From Govania unica (lineage in GTDB: Bacteria > Pseudomonadota > Alphaproteobacteria > Sphingomonadales > Govanellaceae): a DNA stretch of 64,000 bases. Every line of letters starts with the position of its first letter. The first letter of the stretch is position 1. Location of the stretch: the NCBI RefSeq assembly GCF_027920805.1, contig NZ_JANWOI010000001.1, positions 930,001 to 994,000 of the forward strand, given 5' to 3'. Below the pieces are notes generated by a model, which was given only the letters and a program-made list of their open reading frames with translations, was not told the DNA's origin and did not search any database. A program made the position numbers and the translations under genes. Positions 33,624 through 41,642 of the stretch are shown in pieces.

Positions 33624-34040
33624 ATGGCGGTTGAACTGCTTCCGGGATATCGACCCAGCGACGATGAGCCGTTTATGAGCGCGCAGCAGCTCGAGTATTT
33701 CCGCCGCAAGTTGCTGTCCTGGAAAGATGACATTCTTCGCGAGTCCAAAGAGACCTTGCAGCATCTTCAGGAAGACAGCCTCAAGGAACCGGATGTGGCC
33801 GATCGCGCCTCGTCCGAGACCGATTGGTCGGTGGAACTTCGCACCCGCGATCGGCAGCGCAAGCTGATCTCCAAGATCGATGCCGCGCTTGAGCGCATTC
33901 GCATCGGTGAATATGGCTATTGCGAAGTGACCGGGGAGCATATCAGCCTCGAGCGTCTGGACGCCCGGCCGATCGCCACCATGACGCTTGAAGCGCAGGA
34001 GGCTCACGAGCGGCAGGAAAAAGTACACCGCGACGACTGA
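33624..34040 (+). CDS. dksA: DksA-type RNA polymerase-binding regulator
   Basis: 138 residues: N-terminal coiled coil (LEYFRRKLLSWKDDILRES), tip region DVADRASSETDW with the acidic D-x-x-D/A tip, and a C-terminal zinc-finger region. Only one of the four canonical cysteines remains (YCEVTGEHISLERLDARP), a variant known from alphaproteobacterial DksA proteins, which may not bind zinc. DksA works with ppGpp at RNA polymerase. It sits between flagellar operons and is followed by a strong bidirectional hairpin. Confidence 0.9.
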   Translation: MAVELLPGYRPSDDEPFMSAQQLEYFRRKLLSWKDDILRESKETLQHLQEDSLKEPDVADRASSETDWSVELRTRDRQRKLISKIDAALERIRIGEYGYCEVTGEHISLERLDARPIATMTLEAQEAHERQEKVHRDD

Positions 34041-34070
34041 GCGCAAATTTCGGGATTTTCCCAAACGTCA

Positions 34071-34101
34071 AAGGCCGCCCCGTTCTGGGGCGGCCTTTTT
34101 C
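34071..34101. terminator. bidirectional terminator between dksA and flgH
   Basis: A 12-base perfect stem, AAAGGCCGCCCC/GGGGCGGCCTTT, with a five-base loop, then TTTTTC. On the opposite strand the A-run at 34071 provides a shorter T-run for the flgF-flgH transcript. Confidence 0.92.
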
Positions 34102-34131
34102 TTGTGGACGTTTCAGGTTGGATGGCGTGGC

Positions 34132-34863
34132 TTAGAAAGGTGACAGGATCTCGTAAAGCTGCTGGCCATAGGGCGGCTGCTGGAGATCGGTGATCTGGCC
34201 CTTGCCGCCGTAGGAGACGCGGGCTTCGGCGATCTGGGTGTGTTTGATGGTGTTGGTGGAGCTGATATCCTCGGGCCGGACGATCCCGGCCACGGTCAGA
34301 TCGCGCAACTCGTAGTTGACCCGCACCTGCTGGCGGCCCTGAATGACCATATTGCCGTTCGGCAGCACTTTGGTGACGATGGCGGCGACGGTCAGCGAAA
34401 TCGCTTCGGAACGATCCACCTTGCCGGTGCCCTTGTTGGCGACCGAGCTTGAGGCATCGACCAGGCTGCCCGACTTGCCGAGGCCGAAGGGCAGGACAGG
34501 AATCGCGGTGTTGCTGCTGTTGGTGCGGGCGCGGGTGGTCGAATTGTCGACCTTGGCGCTGTCATTGATATTGATCAGCACGGTCAGGATGTCGCCGGTC
34601 TTGCCAGCGCGCGGATCCTTGAAGAAATGGCGGGAGCCGGAGCGCCAGATGGAATTGCTGGTCCCCTGGTCTTCGGTTTGCGGGGTTGCGGCGACAGCGG
34701 CTGACTGCTGGAAGGTGCCGGTAGAGGCGGGCACGCTGCCGGGGTTGACGGCGCTGAGGTCCGGAGCCTTGCCGATATTGGCGATGCGGTCGGCGGCGCC
34801 ACAGGCGGCCAGCGTCAGAGCGGCGGCAGCAATCAAGCTGGTGCGGAGAAGGAGGCGGGTCAT
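34132..34863 (-). CDS. flgH: flagellar L-ring lipoprotein FlgH
   Basis: 243 residues with a lipoprotein signal (LIAAAALTLAACG; lipobox Cys21). The mature part has the FlgH core: SIWRSGSRHFFKDPRAGKTGDILTV, NGNMVIQGRQQVRVNYELR and GIVRPEDISSTNTIKH. FlgH forms the outer-membrane ring around the rod. AAAGGAG precedes the ATG. Last gene of the flgF-flgG-flgA-flgH operon. Confidence 0.95.
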   Translation of the reverse strand: MTRLLLRTSLIAAAALTLAACGAADRIANIGKAPDLSAVNPGSVPASTGTFQQSAAVAATPQTEDQGTSNSIWRSGSRHFFKDPRAGKTGDILTVLININDSAKVDNSTTRARTNSSNTAIPVLPFGLGKSGSLVDASSSVANKGTGKVDRSEAISLTVAAIVTKVLPNGNMVIQGRQQVRVNYELRDLTVAGIVRPEDISSTNTIKHTQIAEARVSYGGKGQITDLQQPPYGQQLYEILSPF

Positions 34864-34885
34864 TTGAGGTCTCTCCTTTAAAAAA

Positions 34886-35416
34886 TCAGTGGCCGGGGGC
34901 GAGGTCGGCGACGCGGCGGCTGGTCTCCTGTGAGGAGCTCACCATCACGTCGCGGGCGGACAGCACAACGCCGGATACGGTTCGGTTGGAATTGGTGTTG
35001 GTCAGGCGGATCAGATCGCCTTCGCCGCCATTCTCCTGAGCGCGGCCGCTGGTCGTCAGGGTCATGTCTGGGGTTTTGACGATCATGGTGACGATCGCGC
35101 CGCGCTTGATCAGCACCGGGCGCTGCACATCGGAAAAGCGCACGGGCACATTGGCCGGCATAGGGCGGCGCACGGCGCGGCCGATCAGGCCATCGCCGTC
35201 GGTGATGATGGTCTGGGTGATCTGTTGCGTGGGCCAGGATACCCAGGCGATGTCACTGGCGCCGATGATCTCACCGGGCATCAGGGCACGCGCGAGGCCA
35301 GGCACCATGGTCATATCAGCCTTGGCGGCTTTTTGCTGCGCGGCTGCCGGGCTCAGGGTGCCGAGAATGATCAGGGCGGCGACGGCAAGGCGGCGGATCG
35401 AAGATGTATTCTGCAT
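34886..35416 (-). CDS. flgA: flagellar P-ring assembly chaperone FlgA
   Basis: 176 residues from the ATG at 35416 (GAGGAC upstream; the GTG three bases before is equivalent in frame). Signal peptide LAVAALIILGTLSPAAA. The mature protein keeps the C-terminal SAF-like and beta part of FlgA (ALMPGEIIGASDIAWVSWPT, VLIKRGAIVTMIVKTPDMTL); it is shorter than enteric FlgA, lacking much of the N-terminal domain. FlgA assists FlgI polymerisation in the periplasm. Confidence 0.9.
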   Translation of the reverse strand: MQNTSSIRRLAVAALIILGTLSPAAAQQKAAKADMTMVPGLARALMPGEIIGASDIAWVSWPTQQITQTIITDGDGLIGRAVRRPMPANVPVRFSDVQRPVLIKRGAIVTMIVKTPDMTLTTSGRAQENGGEGDLIRLTNTNSNRTVSGVVLSARDVMVSSSQETSRRVADLAPGH

Positions 35417-35443
35417 CACTCTGTCCTCATGTCTTCAGGGTTA

Positions 35444-36229
35444 TCAGCGGAGCTGCGAGGTCACGCTCAACATTTCGTCGGCGGCGCTGATGACTTTTGA
35501 ATTCATTTCATAGGCACGCTGGGCGGTGATCAAGGATGTGATCTCAGACACCGCGTTCACGTTCGAGGTTTCAAGAAAGCCCTGCATGATGGTGCCGAAG
35601 CCGGGATTGCCGGGCGTGCCGACCGTGGGCTGACCCGAGGATGGGGTCTCCACCAGCATGTTGTCACCGATGGCTTCAAGGCCGGCCGGGTTCGGGAACG
35701 AGGTGATTTCGATGCGGCCGACATTCTGCGGTTCGATCTGGCCGGCGATCTTTACGAGCACTTCGCCCTGGGCATTGACGGTGACGTCGACGGCTTCGGG
35801 CGGAACGCTGATGCCGGGCTGCACCACATAGCCGTCCTGATTGACGATCTGGCCGGTCGGGCTCAACTGGAACGACCCGGCGCGGGTATAGGCGTCGTTG
35901 CCGTCGGGCAGCTGGATGCGGAAATAGCCCTGACCGTTCAGGGCCATGTCATACATATTGCCGGTGTTGGTCAGGCTGCCCTGTTCGGTGATGCGGTAGA
36001 CCGAGCCGGTTTTTACCCCGACGCCGATCTGAATGCCTGAAGGCACCACGGTGCCGGTGTCCGACGATGACGCGCCGACGCGTTTGATGTTCTGATAGAG
36101 CAGATCCTGGAACTCGACGCGCTGGCGTTTATAGCCGGTCGTGTTCATGTTGGCGATGTTGTTCGAGATGACCTCGACGTTCATCTGCTGGGCGAGCATC
36201 CCGGTGGCGGCGATACTGAGCGCTTTCAT
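35444..36229 (-). CDS. flgG: distal rod protein FlgG
   Basis: 261 residues, normal for FlgG. Flagellar rod/hook N-terminal signature ALSIAATGMLAQQMNVEVISNNIANMNTTGYKR and C-terminal LSMEE-like helix (VNAVSEITSLITAQRAYEMN) are intact, with GYFRIQLPDGNDAYTRAGSF in the D1 region. AAGGA precedes the ATG. It is cotranscribed with flgF upstream. Confidence 0.96.
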   Translation of the reverse strand: MKALSIAATGMLAQQMNVEVISNNIANMNTTGYKRQRVEFQDLLYQNIKRVGASSSDTGTVVPSGIQIGVGVKTGSVYRITEQGSLTNTGNMYDMALNGQGYFRIQLPDGNDAYTRAGSFQLSPTGQIVNQDGYVVQPGISVPPEAVDVTVNAQGEVLVKIAGQIEPQNVGRIEITSFPNPAGLEAIGDNMLVETPSSGQPTVGTPGNPGFGTIMQGFLETSNVNAVSEITSLITAQRAYEMNSKVISAADEMLSVTSQLR

Positions 36230-36265
36230 GAGGGGTATCCTTCCTGGGCACTAACGGGCCGCCGG

Positions 36266-37006
36266 TCAGCCGACCTTGGCGAGGCGATTGATGGATTTCG
36301 AATAGAGGTCCTGTTGATCTTCGAGCGACCGCGCCATCATCTGATATTGGCGCGAGACGTTGATCATGTTGGTCATCTCGATGATCGGCTCGACGTTCGA
36401 GTCCTCGATCATGCCGCGCATGACGGAATAATTCTGTGAGGGTGTCGGCGTCTGAGGGCTGCTGAACAGGCTGTCACCGGTTTTTTCGAGCTGGCCGAGA
36501 TTGGCGAAGGAAACGACGCTGATCTGGCCGATGTCGCCGCGCGACTTGGTGGAGACGGTGCCGTCCGGCGCGACGTTGATCTCGTTGTCCTCAGGGAGAA
36601 ACTGGATGGTGCTGCCGCCCCGGTCGAGCACGGGAAGGCCGCTCGAGGTCACAAGCGTGCCGTTGGGCGACAGGCTGAAATGGCCGTTCCGGGTATAGCG
36701 GATGCTGCCGTCAGCTTGGCGAACCTGAAAGAAATTCTGCCCGTTCAGGGACAGATCCAGCGGGTTTTCCGTGGGGCGGAACTTGCCCTCGATGAAATCG
36801 CGTATGACCGCCTTGTCCTGCACATAGGACACCTTGCGTGCGGCCGGAATGGCGGTGTCCTTCATGGTCACCATATATTCCTGGAAGATCATGGCCTCTT
36901 TCTTGAAAGAGGTCGTGTTCATGTTCGCCATATTGTTGGCGATGATATCAATGTTGCGCCGCATCGCCATCTGATGCGAAAGACCAACATAAAGTGAAAC
37001 GTCCAT
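36266..37006 (-). CDS. flgF: proximal rod protein FlgF
   Basis: 246 residues from the ATG at 37006 with GGAGGAG upstream (MDVSLYVGLSHQMAMRRNIDI); an in-frame extension to 37135 runs over the sigma-54 promoter and is not used. Rod signature NIIANNMANMNTTSFKK-like segment near residue 25 and the C-terminal IIEMTNMINVSRQYQMM helix are present. First gene of the flgF-flgG-flgA-flgH operon, transcribed from a sigma-54 promoter at 37067. Confidence 0.95.
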   Translation of the reverse strand: MDVSLYVGLSHQMAMRRNIDIIANNMANMNTTSFKKEAMIFQEYMVTMKDTAIPAARKVSYVQDKAVIRDFIEGKFRPTENPLDLSLNGQNFFQVRQADGSIRYTRNGHFSLSPNGTLVTSSGLPVLDRGGSTIQFLPEDNEINVAPDGTVSTKSRGDIGQISVVSFANLGQLEKTGDSLFSSPQTPTPSQNYSVMRGMIEDSNVEPIIEMTNMINVSRQYQMMARSLEDQQDLYSKSINRLAKVG

Positions 37007-37066
37007 CTGAAACTCCTCCGTCCTGCAGTGACCATTCTGGCCCGCGAAACGATCCGAGTACCTATA

Positions 37067-37082
37067 AGCAGGAAGCGTGCCA
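37067..37082 (-). promoter_or_regulatory. sigma-54 promoter of the flgF operon
   Basis: On the minus strand, TGGCACGCTTCCTGCT gives a consensus -24 half and GG-N10-GC spacing; it lies about 60 bases before the flgF start. Confidence 0.8.
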
Positions 37083-37135
37083 GATCTGAAAATGGCGGAA
37101 ATGCGCGATTCTTCCATGAGGGTTTCGCCGGGCAA

Positions 37136-37148
37136 GGCAGAGTTTGCC
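37136..37148 (-). promoter_or_regulatory. ftr-like enhancer for the flgF operon
   Basis: GGCAG-AGT-TTGCC, one mismatch from a perfect palindrome, about 55 bases upstream of the flgF sigma-54 site. The flanking bases (GCCGGGCAA before it, GGG after) add a possible second half-site. It sits between divergent flgF and fliL. Confidence 0.55.
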
Positions 37149-37332
37149 GGGTCGCGGCGGGTCGGGCGGCAGAAAGGGACAGGCGGGGAGGAGGTGAGGA
37201 ACCCTGAAAGTTTTTCCCAGTTTCAACCAGTTGTTAAGGATCTTTCTTTACTTTTTGTCTATGAAGAGATGGGGTGCTTTAGATCCATATCTTAATGAAA
37301 AAGGGCTTTCCCCTGCGGGAGGGTAACGGCGA

Positions 37333-37857
37333 ATGAGCGAAGAGTTCGGTGATCTGGCTGCTGATCTTAATGAACAGGATCTCGCCAATGGCCTGCAAAA
37401 GAAAAAGTTCAGCGGCAAGCGTATCGTGCTTTTCGCGGGCCTTCTGGTACTGCTGGTGGGCGGTGGGTTTGCGGCCTGGTCGCTGATCGGCGGCAAGGAC
37501 GAGACCCAGACGTCCGAGCAGCAGGCCCTGGCCAAGGCCCGGGAGCCGAAACAGACCCTGTTCTATGACGTGCCCGAAATGCTGGTCAATCTTAACAGCG
37601 GCGGCGCCAAGGCGAGCTATCTCAAGATCAAGGTCGCCCTTGAGGTCGACCGTCAGAGCGCCATTACCGAGCTTGATGCAAAACTTCCGCGCGTGATCGA
37701 CAATTTCCAGATATACCTGCGGGAACTACGGGTGGATGATTTGAACGGCTCGGCCGGGATGTTCCGCCTGAAGGAAGAACTTTTGTCCCGGGTCAATACC
37801 GCGCTTTATCCGACCCAGGTCAAAGATGTGCTGTTCAAGGAAATGTTGGTTCAATAG
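37333..37857 (+). CDS. fliL: flagellar stator-associated protein FliL
   Basis: 174 residues. One N-terminal transmembrane helix (KRIVLFAGLLVLLVGGGFAAW, residues ~35-55) followed by the periplasmic FliL domain (FYDVPEMLVNLNSGGAKASYLKIKVALE, ending VKDVLFKEMLVQ). FliL rings surround and support the stator units. GGGAGGG precedes the ATG. It is first in a fliL-fliM-DUF6468-motE operon. Confidence 0.93.
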   Translation: MSEEFGDLAADLNEQDLANGLQKKKFSGKRIVLFAGLLVLLVGGGFAAWSLIGGKDETQTSEQQALAKAREPKQTLFYDVPEMLVNLNSGGAKASYLKIKVALEVDRQSAITELDAKLPRVIDNFQIYLRELRVDDLNGSAGMFRLKEELLSRVNTALYPTQVKDVLFKEMLVQ

Positions 37858-37866
37858 GGTGTGGTG

Positions 37867-38997
37867 ATGGCTGATCCAGTGGATCCGAATACCCAGTCCG
37901 AAGAAGATCGCCTGGCTGCCGAATGGGCCGCCATGGCATCCGATGAGGGCATCGACGACGACAAGGTCGCCGCCGAATGGGAAGCCATGACCGCCGCCGA
38001 GGAGGACAATAGTTACCTCGCGAGTCAGGCCGATCGTGTGCTCGATCAGGACGAAATCGACAGCCTGCTCGGGTTCGATGGCGACGAGGACGACGGCAGT
38101 TCGAAATCCGGCGTGCAGGCGCTCATCAACAGCGGTCTCGTGGCCTATGAACGGCTGCCGATGCTCGACATCATTTTTGACCGCTTTGTGCGGATGATGT
38201 CCACGTCGCTCCGGAATTTCACCTCGGACAATATCGAAGTGTCGATCGACAACACCTCGTCGATCCGCTTTGGCGATTACCTCAATTCGATCCCGCTGCC
38301 CGCCATGCTTGCGGTGTTCCGGGCCGAGGAATGGGATAATTACGGTCTGATCACCATTGACTCGAATCTGATTTATTCGATCGTCGATGCGCTTTTGGGC
38401 GGGCGGCGGGGCACTGCCGCCATGCGTATCGAAGGGCGGCCCTATACGACCATCGAACAGACGCTGATCGAACGTATGATCGCCGTGGTCCTCAAGGATC
38501 TGTGCGCGGCGTTCGAACCTTTGAGCCCGGTCACGTTCACTCTTGACCGGTTGGAGACCAACCCGCGGTTTGCCTCGATCGCGCAGGCGTCGAACGCGGC
38601 GATCCTGGTCAAGATGCGCGCCGACATGGAAGATCGTGGCGGCAAATTTGAAATGGTGTTGCCTTACGCCACCATCGAACCCGTGCGCGAATTGCTGTTG
38701 CAGCGCTTCATGGGCGAAAAATTCGGCCGCGACACCATCTGGGAAAACCATCTGGCTAACGAGCTCTGGTACACGGATGTGCCGGTTGAAGCCGTGCTGG
38801 ATGAACAGGTGCTGACGCTTGGCGAGATCATGGGGCTTGAGGTCGGGCAGACATTGATGCTCAATACCTCGCCGGACGGCGATATCGATATTCGTTGCAG
38901 CGGTGTCAGCATGATGACCGGCAAGATGGGGCGGCTTGGTCAGAATGTCGCGGTCAGGATTGAGTCCCTTAAAATGAGAGGCGGACGGAAAACATGA
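37867..38997 (+). CDS. fliM: flagellar motor switch protein FliM
   Basis: 376 residues from the ATG at 37867 with AGGGTG upstream (two GTG codons just before are in frame). The CheY-binding segment VLDQDEIDSLLGF is preceded by an unusual ~55-residue acidic extension in which AAEW-x-AM occurs twice (LAAEWAAM, VAAEWEAM). The middle domain (PMLDIIFDRFVRMMSTSLRNF, YLNSIPLPAML) and C-terminal SpoA domain (EVGQTLMLNTSPDGDIDIRCSGV) are complete. It overlaps the next gene by four bases. Confidence 0.95.
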   Translation: MADPVDPNTQSEEDRLAAEWAAMASDEGIDDDKVAAEWEAMTAAEEDNSYLASQADRVLDQDEIDSLLGFDGDEDDGSSKSGVQALINSGLVAYERLPMLDIIFDRFVRMMSTSLRNFTSDNIEVSIDNTSSIRFGDYLNSIPLPAMLAVFRAEEWDNYGLITIDSNLIYSIVDALLGGRRGTAAMRIEGRPYTTIEQTLIERMIAVVLKDLCAAFEPLSPVTFTLDRLETNPRFASIAQASNAAILVKMRADMEDRGGKFEMVLPYATIEPVRELLLQRFMGEKFGRDTIWENHLANELWYTDVPVEAVLDEQVLTLGEIMGLEVGQTLMLNTSPDGDIDIRCSGVSMMTGKMGRLGQNVAVRIESLKMRGGRKT

Positions 38998-39443
38998 TGT
39001 CCTTTGATCTCATCGCCAATATCGTGGTGGCCCTTCTGTTGGTGGCGACCATCGGTTTTGCCATTGTCCTCAATCGCCGTCTGCAGTCCATGAAGGACGA
39101 GCAGGAGGTGATGGCGCGGTTGATCTCCGGGCTTAATCTCGCGACCGCGAAAGCGCAGGAAAGCATTTATGAACTGCGCGCCGTGGCCCAGAGTACCGAA
39201 GATACGCTTAAGCATAATATCTCGGACGCCCGCGCGCTGGCCGATGAATTGCAGATGATCACCCAGGCGGGCAGCAATCTCGCGGCCAAGATCGAAGCCG
39301 GATTGACCGCGCGCAAACAGGCGGACATGAGCGTGCCGCGCGCGCCGCAAGCCCGCGCCGCCAAAGCGCGGACCAGTTGGACCAAGGAAGAGGAAGAGGA
39401 CACAGATGGCGACCTTGGAAGCGCTCTTCGCGCAGTCCGTTAG
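38994..39443 (+). CDS. DUF6468 flagellar-cluster membrane protein
   Basis: 149 residues. One N-terminal transmembrane helix (IANIVVALLLVATIGFAIVL) is followed by a coiled coil (LATAKAQESIYELRAVAQSTEDTL) and a charged tail. Small proteins of this kind regularly lie between fliM and motE in Alphaproteobacteria and carry the DUF6468 label; function unknown. It starts inside the fliM stop (ATGA) and overlaps motE by 38 bases, so the three are strongly coupled. Confidence 0.75.
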   Translation: MMSFDLIANIVVALLLVATIGFAIVLNRRLQSMKDEQEVMARLISGLNLATAKAQESIYELRAVAQSTEDTLKHNISDARALADELQMITQAGSNLAAKIEAGLTARKQADMSVPRAPQARAAKARTSWTKEEEEDTDGDLGSALRAVR

Positions 39444-40146
39444 CCGTGAGGCGCTGGCCCAGAAGGCGGAAGCGCGCAAGCGCCGCTTCTGGCATCGCCT
39501 GCGCCTGCTGCCGGTGGTTATTTTGTCGGCCGGGCTGCTGCTTGGCGTCAAGGTGACGAATATTGCCCTGGCCGCTGACGGTGCGTTGGATGCCGCCAAC
39601 AAAAAGGATGGGGCAACAACGGCTGCTCCCGCCAAGCCTTCGGCCCCAGCGCCGGCCGCGGGGGCGCAGAAAGCTGCACCGGCCGCAGCGGCTGCGCCTG
39701 CGGCGGATTCCGGCGCCAACAGCGATTTCATGAGCCGTTCGGAAATCAATTTGCTGCAGGACCTGTCGAGCCGCCGTCAGCAGCTTGAGGGGCGGTCCAT
39801 CGAATTGGACACGCGCGAGCGCCTGTTGATGGCCACCGAACAACGCATCGACAAGAAAATCGAGCGGCTGAAGAAAATCGAGGCCGAAATCAAGGATCTG
39901 TTGCGTCTCCATGATGACCAGCAGGAAGCGCAGATTCAAAGCCTGGTGCGCGTCTATGAGGCTATGAAGCCCAAGGAAGCGGCGCTGATTTTCGAAAAGC
40001 TTGAGATGGATATTCTGGTCAGCGTGATCGAAAAGATGAAAGACAAAAAGATCGCTCCGATCATGGCGGCCATGAAGCCTGATGTGGCCAAGGCGCTGAC
40101 GGTCCAACTGGCAACCCGCAAAAAACTGCCGCAGATCGAGGGATGA
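39406..40146 (+). CDS. MotE-like stator chaperone (MgtE-N-like domain)
   Basis: 246 residues. A transmembrane helix near residues 30-55 (LLPVVILSAGLLLGVKVTNIAL) is followed by an Ala/Pro linker, a coiled coil (LERSIELDTRERLLMATEQRI-like, DKKIERLKKIEAEIKDLL) and the MgtE-N-type module (YEAMKPKEAALIFEKLEMDILVSVIEKM, IAPIMAAMKPDVAKALTVQL). In rhizobia MotE folds and stabilises periplasmic MotC. It overlaps the upstream gene by 38 bases; GAAGAGGA precedes the ATG. Confidence 0.8.
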   Translation: MATLEALFAQSVSREALAQKAEARKRRFWHRLRLLPVVILSAGLLLGVKVTNIALAADGALDAANKKDGATTAAPAKPSAPAPAAGAQKAAPAAAAAPAADSGANSDFMSRSEINLLQDLSSRRQQLEGRSIELDTRERLLMATEQRIDKKIERLKKIEAEIKDLLRLHDDQQEAQIQSLVRVYEAMKPKEAALIFEKLEMDILVSVIEKMKDKKIAPIMAAMKPDVAKALTVQLATRKKLPQIEG

Positions 40147-40160
40147 TCGGCGGGGGGTGT

Positions 40161-40175
40161 TTAACCCAGCTTTAA
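40161..40175 (+). promoter_or_regulatory. CtrA-type box upstream of cheZ-motB operon
   Basis: TTAA-CCCAGCT-TTAA is a perfect full box, 14 bases after the motE stop and 85 bases before the cheZ start. It implies a new transcription unit starts here. Confidence 0.66.
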
Positions 40176-40260
40176 CCGACGACTCTCTAAGGTCTCCGCT
40201 GCTGGTCGCAGATTCTGCGGCCAGCATGATTGGTCCAGACGGCAGGAACGGAGACAGTTG

Positions 40261-40914
40261 ATGACGGCGCAACCTCGCCATATCTCACTAGAAGCTCGGG
40301 TCGAGGCGTTGGTTGAACAGACCGGCGGTCAGGTCGACGTGAGCGATATCGCCGGAGTCGTCTCGGGTCTCATGCAGTCGCTCAGAAGCGACGCGCCGAT
40401 TTTCGGACATGACCTTGGGCAGGATGTCCGGGATCTTATTTCCTATGTGGAGCTGGCCAAGGCGGAAATCGCCTCCTTGAAGCCGCAGACCATGTGCCGC
40501 CGCGATATCCCGGAGGCCTCCGAGGAACTCGATGCCATCGTGTCCGCGAGTGAGGACGCCGCCAGCCGGATGATGGATGTGGCCGATGAAATTCAGGCGC
40601 TGGCGGAAGATGGCAATGATCATCTGGTCGACCGTGTGGCCGATATCGCCACCCGCATTTATGAAGCGTCGAGTTTTCAGGATATCACCGGCCAGCGCGT
40701 GACCAAGGTCGTGCGCGTGCTTAATCATCTGGAAATCAAGCTGGCGGCCCTGGCCGATGCCATCGGTGACACCTTTGTAGAAGAACGCACCCAGCTCGAA
40801 TTCGCGGAAGACGGCGAGATCGTCAATGAAACGGCGCTGCTCCACGGTCCGCAATTGCCGGAAGTCGCCAACAATCAGGATGATATCGACGCGCTTCTTG
40901 CGAGCTTCGATTAA
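40261..40914 (+). CDS. cheZ: CheZ-type CheY phosphatase
   Basis: 217 residues from the ATG at 40261 with GGAG upstream (a TTG three bases before is in frame). The catalytic helix motif QDITGQ (residues 140-145) matches QDxTGQ of CheZ, with Asp141 and the inserted Gln145; long helices flank it (SEELDAIVSASEDAASRMMDV, RVTKVVRVLNHLEIKL). The C-terminal DDIDALLASF resembles the CheZ peptide that binds CheY. CheZ removes phosphate from CheY to control motor switching. Confidence 0.8.
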   Translation: MTAQPRHISLEARVEALVEQTGGQVDVSDIAGVVSGLMQSLRSDAPIFGHDLGQDVRDLISYVELAKAEIASLKPQTMCRRDIPEASEELDAIVSASEDAASRMMDVADEIQALAEDGNDHLVDRVADIATRIYEASSFQDITGQRVTKVVRVLNHLEIKLAALADAIGDTFVEERTQLEFAEDGEIVNETALLHGPQLPEVANNQDDIDALLASFD

Positions 40915-40922
40915 GCAGCGCC

Positions 40923-41642
40923 ATGTCACAGAGCCGCGAGCCGGACAGAACCCCCTTTGATGCCCTTGCGCCCCATGGCAAAGGTGCGGAAGAGTCGGTC
41001 AAACTGCTGGTGCCGCTGTTTCTGATTCTCATCACGTTTTTCATGGTGATGAACGCCATATCAAACCAGAGAACCGGCAAGGCCGGGCGCGTGGTCGATA
41101 GCGTCAATACGGCCTTTCGCGGCGGGGACAAGCCCTATATGCCGAGAATCGAGACGCTCGACCTGCTGGCCCAGGCGGAGCGCGATGTTCATCACGACCT
41201 GTTCTATGAACAGGGGAAAGCCACGCTGCAGGCGCTGATCGATTTCCCCGGCGCATATGCGGCGTCGGGCGGCACGGTGATGCAGGTGGAACTGCGCGAC
41301 AGTGTGTTGTTTTCCAGCGGCGATGTCACAGTGCGCCCGGATCAGACCAAATTCATGAATGCGCTGGCCGATCTGTTGAAAAAGGAATCGTCGGGCGAGG
41401 AACGCACGGTTGAAGTTCTGTTCGCGGTCCCACCGGCGGCGTTCCGGGCGGATCGCAACGTGGCCAGAGCAGCCATGGCCCGGGCTGCTGCCATGGCGCG
41501 GGAGCTTGAGGATCGCGGCGTGCCGGGGCGGTCCATCACCATGGGGCTTGTTCCGGACAAGCGGCAGCTTATGTGGCTGACCTTTGCCTCGCGCAAGCAT
41601 GCGGAGATGGAACGCGACCGCAAGGGAGCGCCTGAGGAATGA
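40923..41642 (+). CDS. MotB/OmpA-like membrane protein lacking the stator aspartate
   Basis: 239 residues. One transmembrane helix (KLLVPLFLILITFFMVMNAI, residues ~27-46) then a periplasmic region ending in an OmpA-like fold (FSSGDVTVRPDQTKFMNALADLL, NVARAAMARAAAMARELEDRG). The membrane helix aligns with that of the next gene but has no Asp or Glu, so it cannot carry stator protons by the MotB mechanism. The peptidoglycan-binding motif is also degenerate. It overlaps the true MotB-like gene by four bases and probably heterodimerises with it or with MotA; inference. Confidence 0.72.
   Translation: MSQSREPDRTPFDALAPHGKGAEESVKLLVPLFLILITFFMVMNAISNQRTGKAGRVVDSVNTAFRGGDKPYMPRIETLDLLAQAERDVHHDLFYEQGKATLQALIDFPGAYAASGGTVMQVELRDSVLFSSGDVTVRPDQTKFMNALADLLKKESSGEERTVEVLFAVPPAAFRADRNVARAAMARAAAMARELEDRGVPGRSITMGLVPDKRQLMWLTFASRKHAEMERDRKGAPEE

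Noticed and set aside
37234-37248. TTAA-GGATCTT-TCTT upstream of fliL as a CtrA box
   Set aside because: The second half has too many mismatches, although fliL would be an expected target.
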